From: Hevea brasiliensis
Lineage: Eukaryota; Streptophyta; Magnoliopsida; Malpighiales; Euphorbiaceae
DNA length: 64,000 nt
Direction of reading: 5' to 3'
Assembly: GCF_030052815.1 (NCBI RefSeq)
Contig: NC_079494.1
Span: forward strand, 40,410,467 to 40,474,466
A program made the position numbers and the translations under genes. This document shows positions 1 through 10,732 of the stretch, piece after piece; position 1 is the first letter of the stretch; every line of letters starts with the position of its first letter. The notes under the pieces are model-generated. The model was given only the letters and a program-made list of their open reading frames with translations, made no database searches and had not been told where the DNA came from.

Positions 1-971
1 GACAATAGGGAACATTTTCTTTGAAGGAAGTTTTGCCAAATTCCAACAGACAAGTGACCAATGGAACAGTGATACCTTAGACACCAAAAACTGAAAATTG
101 ACAATTTTGCCTAAAAGACTTAAGTGTTGAGAAAATGACCAAAACCAACAAGTTTAGTGACCAAAATGTGGTATGTGAGTGAAGTTAAGCCTTAGAAAGT
201 CAACAAATTGACTTGAATAGTGTAGTGAATAGTAACACCGAAACACAAATTTTAAAGAACGTCGAGTTTAGCACATTATAACTAGATAAAAGTGAAGTTA
301 AATTTATTTTTGGATTTATGCTAAGTTATGGTACTGAAACACTGTGAAACTCTGTGTTTTAGCTGAAAAAGACTTGGAAGCTCGGAGAGACTGAGTCAAG
401 GCCTAGAGGCGACTAACGTTAGTTTTGTGCACAATAAACCTTATTTGAGCCTTTTGTCATTGAAAAATTGATTTAGTGTGATTTATGAAAATTTGAAGTT
501 AATTATGAATTGTGTTGCCATCTTGTGAATGAAATTATGACTTTGGAAATTTATTGGATTTCTCATGAATCATTTGAATAAAATGTTTGAAATTGATTTT
601 TGATTCACACTTAGCATGACAGTATCTTATTATTCCTCCTCCATTTATGGGGTGAGATCGGTTATCTTTCCTCCCTCTCTGGTTTACCAGTTGAGGTTGT
701 AGATCGGATGAGTACTCATTAGCTAGCTAGCCACCTCCCTCATTGATTTCGATTAGTGGGGTTGTAGATTGCTTTGTCGTGGTGTACAACACGACATTGA
801 TCGAAAATTTTGTGTCATGGCTTAAGTTGTGTATGAATTGGCAACACTGTGTTTCTTAAATTATTTGACAAAATTGTGTTATTATGAGTTTTGATAATTT
901 AAGAAATATTTAAATTGTGTTTTGTCAATGAATGATTTATGTATTGTATTTTAAATTTTTATTGTGCACCA

Positions 972-1013
972 CTGAGTATTTTTATACTCAGCGATAGCTT
1001 ATTTTGCTGTCGC
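972..1013 (+). other. Paired stem-loops in LTR A
   Basis: The first stem pairs CTGAGTAT (972-979) with ATACTCAG (984-991). The second pairs GCGATAGC (991-998) with GCTGTCGC (1006-1013), with one internal mismatch. A third hairpin, GGGTAT/ATACCC, follows at 1083-1100. Equivalent structures with altered stem sequences occur in every other chromovirus LTR here. Function is unknown. Confidence 0.7.
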
Positions 1014-1577
1014 AGATAAGAGCAAAGAGAAAGCAACTGAGTGAGCTGTGGGATTGACAAGAACTCTTGATCACTTTTGTACGGGTATTGTTTTATACCC
1101 TTGTAATTATTTTAATGTAAATACTATAATGTCATAAGTATCAATGTAAAGTGAGCAGTTATATAATAAATTGTAATAATATTATTTTTGGATTTTATAT
1201 CTGTAAATTTAATTTGTGCATACAATGTTGATGGAATTATTTGAAATGGTTTGTTTTCAAAATTTTGAGTTGACTTGAAATTATTTGGTGGTTGGGAGTT
1301 GTGTAAAATTATTGAAAGTGTTTTTCACAGGTATTTGAAGAACTGCTTTCTCAAAATACAGACGGAACTCTGTTAAAATTTTTATAAAATTTGCGACAAA
1401 ATTAAAATGGACAAAAATTTTTACTTGTATTTAAGCTTTGAATAAATAATTTTAATTCTTACCAAAATGTTCACCACTTCCAAAATGTATGAAAATTATT
1501 TTAAAATCCCTTGTAGGGTACTTAATGAGTTATCGGTAGGTGAAGTTCAGTAGTTCATTAGGTATTCTATGGGAACA

Positions 1578-1582
1578 TGTCA
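1578..1582. repeat. TSD of element B, left copy (TGTCA)
   Basis: TGTCA directly precedes B's TGTAACACC start at 1583 and recurs at 59302-59306 directly after B's terminal GTGTGACA. A 5-bp duplication is usual for Ty3/gypsy integrases. Confidence 0.9.
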
Positions 1583-2456
1583 TGTAACACCCCCATTTGT
1601 ATAGCCTGGTATATTTCACTGTTCTAGTGACCGTAATCGGTCCGGACAATTAAGGGGATTAGAACCACACTTAAGACAACTAGATAAACCATAATCACAA
1701 ATAATTATTAATGTTCAATTAGTTGAGTACAAATAAGAAAAACAGAACAGAAGAAGTTAAACGAGCCGAGAGTCAGCGATGGGTGACCTTCTCGGGAAGG
1801 ACTTTGAAGTCTTTTTAAACTCAAATTTCGAACCATAAAATGTGACGCCGCGGTCCTTAGGACCCTTATAAACACAGTGGAAAAGAGAAAATCGTGAAAA
1901 AGAACAGTTAAGCTACTCAAATAATTAGGTCAGGGAGCCGGAAGAAATATGGAATTATTTACAAACCGGGTTGAACCGGCGAAGGGCAATTTGGTCAATT
2001 GACCCCGAGAGCTGACTCCTGACCTAACTGTCAAATAAAATCGAAGAAAAGAAAATTTTGGAATCGAGAATTAAATTAAAGAACTAATAGAAAAATAAAA
2101 AAAAAGAGAAAATAAAAAAGTTAAAAAGGTGTAGGAAGATGACATCATGCATGATGCCATAAGTCATATAATTAATAAATTAATTAAACAGATTTTTGAG
2201 TCTTCCATAAGGATAAAAACAAAGGAAAAGAAAAGAAAAAAAAAAGTAAAAAGCCTCATCTTCCTCACCATTTACGTTTCTCTCTCCCTCACCATTGTAA
2301 ACCTCCATTAAAGCTTGCTTCAAGCTTTGAAACCACCATTAAACCCCAAATCCTCCCATACTTGCTTCACAAAAACTTGATTTAATCACTTAAGAGGAAG
2401 ATTGGTCATCAAAGAATTGAAGAAAATTGAGAGGAAGTGAAAGTTCAAAGACACCT
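1583..2456 (+). repeat. B 5' LTR, left segment
   Basis: It starts TGTAACACCCCC and matches the start of the 3' LTR at 38929. It is cut at 2456 by element C and resumes at 31288. It lies upstream of any B coding sequence and has no coding frame of its own; the short antisense frame near 1708-1920 is not conserved. Confidence 0.9.
2452..2456. repeat. TSD of element C, left copy (CACCT)
   Basis: CACCT precedes C's first base, and the same five bases at 31288-31292 follow C's last base. In the uninterrupted B 3' LTR the site (about 39799) appears once as AGACACCTAACAAGG. Confidence 0.9.
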
Positions 2457-2686
2457 TGTCGACACCATATTTTGGCCGATCCACGAAATCAATAGACCTT
2501 GAAATCGACCCCCAACACCGAGCCTCCTTGTCATTCAATTCATTTCCGATCTCTCTTCCTTGGGATCAAACCAAAGTCAAGTCTCTTTGCTAACTAATCA
2601 CATTTCCGATCCCTCTTCAAAAGGAATTGAACCAGTACTAAGTCTCCATGTCATTTAAATCCTTACCGATCTCTCAAATCAATTAC
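2457..2686 (+). repeat. C 5' LTR, first segment
   Basis: It matches the start of the 3' LTR at 25072-25301 nearly base for base. It is interrupted by solo LTR D after the AATTAC at 2686 and resumes at 6651. It is rich in the CCGATCTC/AGATCGG motif that recurs throughout C's LTRs. Confidence 0.92.
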
Positions 2687-5057
2687 TGTAACACCCCTAA
2701 GTTCGGTAGTGCGTTCTACTGCTCCAGTGACCAGTGTTGTCCGGACAGCTAGGATGCCTAGAATCGTACCTTGATATGAGAGAGGAGACATAAATATTGA
2801 AATACAAGAAAGGAAAATACAAGAAAAACAAAGGAAAAATCATAGCAAAGAAATGTAACCGAGTAAGTGAGCCAGGAAACCTAGCGATGGGTGACCGCAC
2901 CGGGAAGTCACGGCGTGGACCGTTGGTACCACTGATCGAGGAACCACGGAAAACATTTTTAGGACATAAATAGAACCTTATTGAAGAATAAATATAATTA
3001 GAAAGATCAAAGAAAAATTAAATAATTAGTACATAGAAAAGTGAGAAATCGAAAAACAGACAAAACCAGTATCTTGAAAAATCGGGAATGCCACCCGAAC
3101 AGGGGCATTATGGTCATTTGACATCCCGAATTGTCTTTTGACCTAAATTTCCATTAAAAATAAATAATATTACACTTAGAAAATAAAATGAAAAATTAAA
3201 TTGGTGGTACCTAAAATAAATAGTGAAAATCATGGGTTAAATGTGGAATAAGTGGGAAGTTAGCTTAAAATATGATTTAATTTTTTTGTGGACCACTAAG
3301 GGGATTAATTAAATACATAGTGGGACATGTGTACACTTAAAATGCAGCTGAATAATTCATCTTCCTCATTTGCATTCAACTTGCCGAAATGAAGAACCTT
3401 GAAACCTCCATGGACGTGTTGTGTAAAGCTTGATTTCCTCTCTCCATTTCAACTCCAATCCTTTAAGTTCCTTCATAAAAAATGGTCTACACATCACAAG
3501 GAAGATATTGATACCAATTTTGAGAAGTTTGATGAAGGTTTAGCAAGTTACAATTAAAGGTAAGTTTGCATTTTTGAGAATTTCTTTGTTAAAGTTTATG
3601 TTCATGTTATGGGTGTTGGTTTGGTGAAGGAAAATTTTGAGTTTGAAGGGTTATTGTTGTTTTCATTTTGGACAGCCATGAGTCACGTTTTTGATGAGAT
3701 ATTTGTGCATATAATTGATGAGAAATGGTGTTGATCATGATGAATTAGTAACCTAGTGAATTATTTCATGTTTATATGGTGATTTATGCACTTGGATGGG
3801 AATTGGTAAATTGGATGGCACTTTAATGTTGAAGAATGGTTTGCGGCAGCTTGGGGACACTTGAGTAATGGTATATATTGAAGGAAGTGTGGGCAGAATA
3901 TTGACCTAGAAGGTTGATGAGATGTATGTAGATTGATATTGTAAAGTGTATGTAAAATTTGTAATGGTTAGGTGTGTTTGTAATGGTAATTAGAAATTGT
4001 AATTGTGAATGATATTTGGTGTGTTGAGGGTAATGGTAATCTGCCCAAAATAATGTTAATGTAAAGTAGATAATGCTTTTGGTAATGTACCAAAACAGAT
4101 TGGTAGGGTATGGAAGTAAACTTTGCAAGTTAAATGTGTGTTTGAAGTGGGGTGTGAAAGGCATAGTGAGGGCAGTGTACATTTTAGCCTATAACCTTAA
4201 ATGTGTAACCTCAATTGGTATGAGACCAATTTGAGGTGAAACTAGGCACAAAATGTGCCAACTTTCATTGAGAAACCATACCAAAATTCTGCTTGCAAGG
4301 TGACCTAAAAAAATGACCAATTCGGATTAGGTGCAATTAGGACCTGAAAAATGACCAATTGGGCAGCAGTGAGTGTTTAGGCCATAACTCACTCAAACCA
4401 GGTCCAATTGACCTGAAATTTTAACCATGAATAGTTAAGACCCATACCTACAAGTCTTATGAAGACACCAAAGCCCAGAAATGACCATAAGCAAGTTAAA
4501 CAACTTGCACAAGTTCGGGTCCAAAAACTGGCCGAACCAGAGTTGACCAAATTGACCAAAAATTGACCTAAAATGGTACCATTTGACCAGCAATAGTATA
4601 ATGACCATAACTCGGTCTACTTAACTCGGATTGACCTGAAATTTTGCACCGCGGTCCATAAGACCTAGATCTACAAGTTTGTAGTTTCGACCGAGACCCG
4701 AAAACCTAGGGAACTAGGTCGTCCGGTTAGGTCAAACCAGTGTCCCGGAAATCCAGCAATTTGCATTAAAATGCACTAAGCAAGGAAATGACTTTGGTAA
4801 AACGTACCAAACCTAAAACCCTATCAAATGTGACATATTAACGACACTAAAACCTAATTTACCTAAAACGCAACGAGGGTCGGTATATTAGGTGATTAAG
4901 TGAATAATTGAGTTCAATGCATTATTTACCAAACATTATCGTTAGAGACAATTTAATTTAGTACTGAAACACTTCAAATTGTGTTTCTCAGTTACTAAAG
5001 ACTCAGGAAAAGAGAAGGAAACACTGAGTCCAGACCAGGGAGACAGTCATCAGAGGT

Positions 5058-5219
5058 TTGTGCATAACGGCTATTTCTTTTGATTTTTTCAATTGAAATG
5101 AATTATGACTATTGTACATTATTGTTTTAAATTGTGTTTGTGCACAACGAATATTTCTTTTGAATTTTTCAATTGAAATAAATATTGACTATTTGTACAT
5201 TATTGTTTTAAATTGTGGA
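5058..5219 (+). repeat. Two-copy tandem duplication of about 80 bp in LTR D
   Basis: Two adjacent copies both run from TTGTGCAYAACG through CAATTGAAAT to ATTGTTTTAAATTGTG, with a few differences. The duplication is absent from the aligned part of LTR F, so it is specific to this LTR lineage. Confidence 0.75.
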
Positions 5220-6013
5220 AATGTCTTTGAATGGGTATTTATTGCTTGAAAAGCATTGTAAATGATTTGAAACTGTGAGAAATTGTTTGAATGATATTGA
5301 TGGATACTTATTGCTTAAAAGCATTGTAAATGGTTTGAAATTGTGGGAAAATTAGTTTAGTGTGATTTGTGAAAATCGAAGTTAATTATGAATTGTGTTG
5401 CCATTTTGTGAATGAAATTATGACTTTGGAAATTTATTGGATTCTCACAAATCATTTGAATAAAATGTTTGGAATTGATTTTGTGTTCACACTTAGCATG
5501 ACAGTATCGTATCATTCCTTCTCCAATTATGGGGTTGTGATCGTTTATTTCCTTCTCCATTTATGGAGTCGTGATCGTTTATTTTTCCCTCTCTGGTTTA
5601 CCAGTTGAGGTGATCGGATGAGTACTCATTATATAGCTAGCTCCCTTCCTCATTGATTTCGATTAGTGGGGTTGTGATTGCTTTGTCGTGGTGTACAACA
5701 CGGCATTGATCGGAAATTTGTGTCATGGCTTAAGTTGTGAATGAATTGGCAACACTGTATTCTTAAATTATTCGACTAAATTGCATTATTATGTATTGTG
5801 AGATTGTGAAATTGATTCAAACTCTCATTGACATATACTGTCTTTTGAATTCAAACATGATCTGACTTATGGAAAACTATTGTGATATTGACAAATGGAG
5901 TTTAAATTCTTGTTGACATTATTGTCTTGAATTTAACTATGATTTTAAGTATCCACTATTTACATGACTTATGAATTGTGATTTAAATTGTATTTGGTTA
6001 ATGTTGTGCACCA

Positions 6014-6054
6014 CTGAGACATTGTCTCAGCGATAGCTTTTTAATTGCTGTCGC
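6014..6054 (+). other. Paired stem-loops in solo LTR D
   Basis: CTGAGAC (6014-6020) pairs with GTCTCAG (6024-6030). GCGATAGC (6030-6037) pairs with GCTGTCGC (6047-6054). A third hairpin, GGTATA/TATACC, is at 6117-6133. The layout matches the other LTRs although the upper stem bases differ. Confidence 0.7.
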
Positions 6055-7044
6055 AGGTAGAGAGACAGACAGGGCAGCAGACTAGGCTGCATATACCTCC
6101 AGCGAGAGATTTTTCGGGTATAATGAGTATACCAATATTTTGCATTTTGTACTGTAATGTATGACACTGTATGTACATTTTGTTTTTGGTTTTGAGCAGT
6201 TGTAAATTCAATTTGTACCTTGAAGTTGTAAAATAATTACAGTGTTTTGACTTGTAAAAGTCATATTATATTTCATTATCACAGACTTTGAAAAATTTCT
6301 ATGGAATTGAGTTGATAAATTGTTGTGTTGAGAAATGTATTGGAGTTGAGATTTGGAAAATTATTGAAGTACTTTTCTGAGTTTTACAAGAACTGTTTTA
6401 TCCAAAATACAGATGGCACTCTGCCAAAATTTTTACAGAAATTCCAAATAAACCAATTGAGTTAGTTGTTTCACTTCAGTTCACCAAAGTTTTTAACACC
6501 TGTAAATAGTGCTCACCACAGTAAAAGAAGTAAGAAAAGTTTTTAAAATCCCTTGTAGTATATTTAATGGGTTATCAGTAGACGGAGTTGGTAATTCATT
6601 AGGTATACTACGGGATCATGTTATGCCTTACAGAGGGGTAGGGTGTGACAATTACCAAGTTTCCTATCCAGTCAATCACACATCCGATCTCTTATTAAAT
6701 GAAATTGCACCAACATTAGGTCTTCGTGCCATCTGATCCCCCTTTCATAAATATTGTAGATAGTTGTTCAATAAAGTTAAGATTTTAATCCGGCTTAATG
6801 GTGCTTCTGATCTTAAGTGTTCAGATCAGGTTTCCAATTTTAATAATCTAAAGCTCCGTTCAGTGTTTGTTCTCGGTTTAGGCCGATCTCATGTTTACAA
6901 TGTTTTACCGATCTCTCATACATAGATTAATAATGGCTTTCAAGCTATTCTAATATGTTCAGACAATCAGGCGCTTATGCAATTTAGATACTTTCCGATC
7001 TCATCCAGTCATAGAACAAAAAAGGAACTTCATTTCATTTCAAA

Positions 7045-8929
7045 TTAAAATATATACAAGTCATTCGGCTGGAGGTCACCCCCAGCCTGTTCTACATTTT
7101 GTTCACCCCCTCTATCACCTTCAGCCTCCTCCTCGCTATCCTCTTCGTCTTGGGGAGCCAGGTCCACCATCCAGGAAAAGTCCTCCTCGGGATAACGCTT
7201 CCTGAGCTCGGCCAAGAGATCCCCATGGGCATTCACATAAGCGCCGGCCTCCCTTGTCACTGCCTCTTATTCTTTTGCTTTGAGTTCCTCAGTGAGGCGA
7301 GCGACATCAGCGGCTCGGAGCACCCGAACCTCTTCAAGAACATGAGCTTGCTCAGCCAGTTTATCCTCGTAGAATTTCATCCACCCCTCAATTTCAGCTA
7401 TGTAGTTTTGGGCGGATGAAAGTTGGGATCGGAGGGAAGCAGCTTCCTGACCCACCTTCTCGATCTCCTGCCTCAAGCGGTGAGCCTTCTCCCGGACAAT
7501 GTGGTGGTTCACCAAACTCTCCACACTCAGGCTCATAGTCTGGGTCAGGATATCATCGAGACTGTTCGGGGTTAGCCTATCTCGATCCTCCCGAAGGCAG
7601 ATGAAGGCCCCCAAAACCTTAGCCAAACCCAGATTCTCCCGAACAGTTCGGTTCTTCTCTAGGGAATGGATCAGTACTTGAGCACCGCGGGAGAGAGTCC
7701 TCGAGGTAGGTTGGGAAGGACCCCCTTCCACACTCGAAGCAACTGGAGGGGGTGGTGGTGGCTCTTATTGATGAGGAGGAGACCGAACCACTTCTATTTC
7801 AGGAACCGGCGGTCCTAAGGGCCGGGATAAGCCTCCCTGCATCTCTACTGAGTCATGCCTGGGCGTCTGAGAAGCCTTGGCGTGTTTCATCTCCCGCACC
7901 TTTCTGGAGACCTCTCTCTTCCGCTTTCGGCTCTCTTTGGAAGCCTCGCTGCCCGCCATGCCTGCACAAAGAAAAAGTCAGTGAGTTCGCTAAGGCCCAG
8001 AGATCAGAGATATAGAAAGTACCGAGGCTGAGGTCAGAGAGCTGAAGCCCGCTTTCTTTGCCAATAATTAGCTGCATTGTCCAATGATGCAGTTCGGCCG
8101 TCACTGCATCTAAACAACAGAACTTCTGTGTGGCCACCTGATCTTTTAGCTCCATTACCATTATGCCCTCTTCCCTATTTAAGGTGATGCGCTTCAGAAG
8201 TGAGGGGCCCAGATGCAGCCAGCTACGTGGGAAACCCTCAAAACCGTTCGGAATCTTGCTCCTTAGAATAAAGAAGCGATTCTTCCAATTCTTCAGGGAG
8301 GAGGGTAGGTCAGTAAAGAGCCCGCAATGCGGTTTCGCCTGAAAGAACCAGTACTCATCGTCCTTTCGACGAGTTAGCCTATGTAGATCGACGAACACCT
8401 TCGCTGTAGGACTGAGTCCCTTAGCTCGGCAGAGGCCTCTAAAGGCTACTAGGATCCGCCATGAGTTCGGGTGAACTTGGGCTATGCATACTTGGTGGAA
8501 TTTCAAAACTTCCTTGAAGAAGTCGTCAAGAGGGAACCGCAGCCCGGCTTTTAATTGCTCTTCATATACCATGATCATATCATTTTTTTTGAAGAAGTGA
8601 TCGGTTCGGAGATCGCCATGACACCTGATAAGTTCGTATGAATTGCTTCGAATGTTATACTCTTCACTAAATGACTGCAGGTTGGTTTCTTGAAAGATTG
8701 ACGGCAGCTCATCCACCGGAAGGTTTTCTCTCCCTGAAGAATGTGTTCGTCTTGAGGATGCTGTTTGACCACGGGCTGGAATGGAGGATGTAAGAGGTTC
8801 GGAACAGAAGGGGGGCTCGCCGCTCTGATGACCACCTCAACTGGGTCCGACCACCTCAACTTCATCTGATGACCATGAGACGTGAACAGAAGGGGGGCTC
8901 GCCGCTCTCTGACCATCGACGCCGCTCAT
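7045..8929 (-). pseudogene. Antisense LTR gene, 5' copy: PF04195-like protein with coiled coil, two exons
   Basis: Reading leftward, exon 1 runs from the ATG at 8929 to 8023 and exon 2 from 7961 to the stop at 7045. A 61-bp intron (7962-8022) has GT and a pyrimidine-rich TTGTGCAG acceptor, and the junction keeps the frame. Exon 1 encodes a Ser/acidic N-terminus, then a region like the PF04195 'putative gypsy type transposon' domain (FPLDDFFKEVL, PNSWRI). Exon 2 has a basic KRKR stretch, a long coiled coil (about 7270-7480) and an acidic tail, which suggests a nuclear, DNA-associated protein. Breaks: a 30-bp net insertion bringing a TGA near 8835, and TAA codons near 7768 and 7267. The 3' LTR copy has different breaks, so the ancestor was probably intact. 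Function is unknown. Confidence 0.78.
7962..8022 (-). other. Predicted intron in antisense LTR gene, 5' copy
   Basis: On the minus strand the donor is GTACTT and the acceptor TTTTTCTTTGTGCAG. Without splicing, exon 1 runs out of frame after the donor. Splicing joins a glycine codon across the junction to the MAGSEASKES start of exon 2. The same sites are at 26609-26669. At 61 bp it is near the lower limit for plant introns. Confidence 0.7.
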
Positions 8930-9084
8930 TTTCAAAGAAAAGAGAAAATTTAAACTAAAAGAAAGATCAAAACCCTTACCGGAGTGTGATCGATGTTGGA
9001 AGAACTTGAAAAATCGAGAGAATTTTGGAATCACTCGTGGGATGCTGAAAATGATATAAGGGAGCAACTGGCTGACCCATCCCC

Positions 9085-9092
9085 TATTTATA
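9085..9092 (-). promoter_or_regulatory. TATA box for the antisense LTR gene, 5' copy
   Basis: The minus strand reads GAGTATAAATAGGGG, a strong plant TATA box, about 155 bases upstream of the ATG at 8929. The 3' LTR copy (27703-27709) reads GTATAAATTGGGG. The position suits a separate antisense transcript. Confidence 0.65.
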
Positions 9093-9574
9093 CTCGTCTG
9101 AGCATTTAATGCTCACAGTGTCCCAAGCAGTACATCGGTTAGCGGGATTCGCCAGCTTTTTCTAACACGTCTCACGAATATTTCGGAAACTCTGTAATTA
9201 AATAAAGGGAGATCGACTGGTTAAAGACCGACAGATTAAGGTAGATGTTTAGAATTACAGATCGGCTAAGGGCTATCCAGTAAGGAATCGGATCGAATAA
9301 ACATATCAGAGATCGAAAAATAACCAATGCAATAATAATAAAATAATAATTATCAAAATAAAATTTCATTTCCAAAAGGTCAGATTACATCATTTGGGTG
9401 ATCCCAAGAGATCGGATTACATTTCCAAAAGGTCAGATTACATTATTTGGGTGATCCCAAGAGATTGGATTATATTTCCAAAAGGTTAGATTACATCATT
9501 TGGGCGATCTCTAGAGATCGGCAGTACATCCTATCTGGTAAAGGCCTATGTCAAAGCCTAGTCTCGTGGCTGAA

Positions 9575-9988
9575 TCAAAAGATGTGTTTGATCAGGAGAC
9601 CGACCATCGACATCGGATAGATATACAGCTCAGATGGGGGGACTATGACTCTCATGAGGATAGGAGAGGTCATCGTCAATGTTATCACTCCGAACCGAGC
9701 CGCTGTCGGGACACCCAATGTGGAAAGAAGCCAAATGAACTTCGAAGGGCTGTCACCAATAATAGGAAGGAAATTAGCAGTCTTCTCACCCGAAATCAGT
9801 TCGCCGATTATATCGGTCGACTGACTCAAGATTGACACGATCGATATTCTCGATCTGGATCAGTAAATTAGTCCGGTTCTCTCACTGTCATCAAATATGG
9901 CCATCATAGTTTTCCGATCACCAGGGTCATAAACTTTCAGTCGATGAATAAAGTAAACAGTCAGAAAAAGATCAAAAGCAGCTGCCAT
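9575..9988 (-). pseudogene. Second antisense ORF in C LTR, 5' copy (unknown)
   Basis: The ATG at 9988 begins MAAAFDLFLTVYF and the frame runs about 137 codons to a stop at 9575, interrupted by a TGA near 9860. The 3' LTR copy starts identically at 28551, has no stop at the first position, but stops at 28294 where this copy has Trp. Each copy is open where the other is broken, so an ancestral frame is plausible. A minus-strand TATATATATA box lies at about 10072-10084. I recognise no domain, and it may be non-coding. Confidence 0.4.
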
Positions 9989-10071
9989 GGCTGGGATAGT
10001 TGCCGGAGCGGCTAGAACAGGAAAGTGAGAAGCGAGAGGAGAAATGAGATGCAGAAGAATGTCTCGTTGAA

Positions 10072-10084
10072 GGTATATATATAG
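10072..10084 (-). promoter_or_regulatory. TATA-like box upstream of second antisense ORF
   Basis: The minus strand reads CTATATATATACC about 85 bases upstream of the ATG at 9988. The same box occurs in the 3' LTR at about 28635-28647. AT-repeat TATA boxes are easily mimicked, so the call is tentative. Confidence 0.4.
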
Positions 10085-10724
10085 AGAAGGTATGGGCATT
10101 TATTGCTAGCAGAAAACGAAGCGGACGCTTTGGAAAACAAAGGAATAAATGCTTTGACTGAACCGGCCTGGACAAAGGAGAAGACTTTGGAGCGGGAAAG
10201 ATCGGGAGAGGTGGGCCCAGTATGAGAGATCGGAAAAGGATCGTATTAGAAAGATCAGAAGGGAGGGGAGAACGAAAAGCAAAGAGAATAAGACAACTTC
10301 CAATAACTGTCGTCATAATCAGAGCCGAGGTAGTTAAAGCGTTGAAGACGAGATCAAATCTCCACCGCACGCCTCCTTTGCAGAATTGCCCACATTACTG
10401 ACAGGCGCCAGGACGTGTCATGGCAGTCTTGTACATCTCGATCTCCACCGTTGATCTTACTTGTAAGGACAAGCCCGGAGCCCTTGGATCAAAGAAGAAG
10501 GCGATAAGACTGGCGCTTTTTATTCCTAGCCCTCGGATCTCCCTTGACAAGAAAATTTTGAGCCGTCAGATTAGAAAAGAGAAAGGACAAATATTCTGAA
10601 AAGGATCTCAGCCATTCATTCTGATTCTCTTTAATTCCCAAGCATAAGATCATGTCCTTTAAAATCCAAACCTTCCATCTCCCTCAAAGAAAATCCTAAC
10701 CCTTCATTGGGAGCACCCGGTCCC

Positions 10725-10732
10725 TATAAATA
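10725..10732 (+). promoter_or_regulatory. Presumed C promoter TATA box, 5' LTR
   Basis: TATAAATA follows a CCCGGTCCC context, about 2.0 kb before the LTR end. The same box is at 29288-29295 in the 3' LTR. It is the clearest plus-strand TATA in the LTR and would start genomic RNA upstream of the primer site. Confidence 0.6.

Larger units (their letters stand above)
1..1582 (+). mobile_element. LTR fragment A (chromovirus family of B), interrupted by B
   Basis: The stretch aligns by eye with the LTR of element B: its start matches about 32343 and about 40862, and its end matches about 34040. It stops where B begins, and its last 27 bases resume at 59307-59333, so B inserted into an older LTR of the same family. 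The middle (about 470-800) resembles solo LTR D rather than B, so this LTR is mosaic. There is no coding capacity. The left end lies outside the window, so I cannot tell whether A is a solo LTR or part of a full element. Confidence 0.8.
2687..6650 (+). mobile_element. Solo LTR D (chromovirus, F family), TSD ATTAC
   Basis: This is a 3,964-bp LTR starting TGTAACACC and ending GGGTGTGACA, with ATTAC at 2682-2686 and 6651-6655. There is no internal region, so the element was probably reduced by LTR-LTR recombination. Its left half matches F's LTR from 53752. Its middle (about 5340-5760) instead matches LTR A. It carries a roughly 80-bp tandem duplication at 5058-5219, the paired stem-loops at 6014-6054, and CATAACTC modules at about 4382 and 4612. 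No coding frame is credible. Confidence 0.92.

Noticed and set aside
3823..4182. A 119-codon antisense frame in solo LTR D
   Set aside because: Low-complexity His/Tyr/Thr composition, and the aligned frame in F (54943-55224) and 47921-48202 differs in length and sequence; no motif.
7099..7419. A plus-strand frame of 106 codons, repeated at 25746-26066
   Set aside because: It is the complement of the antisense gene's coiled-coil exon; conservation is explained by LTR duplication and the minus-strand frame.
9548..9835. A plus-strand frame of 95 codons in C's 5' LTR
   Set aside because: The 3' copy does not keep the same start and end; the overlapping minus-strand frame is the better, though still weak, candidate.
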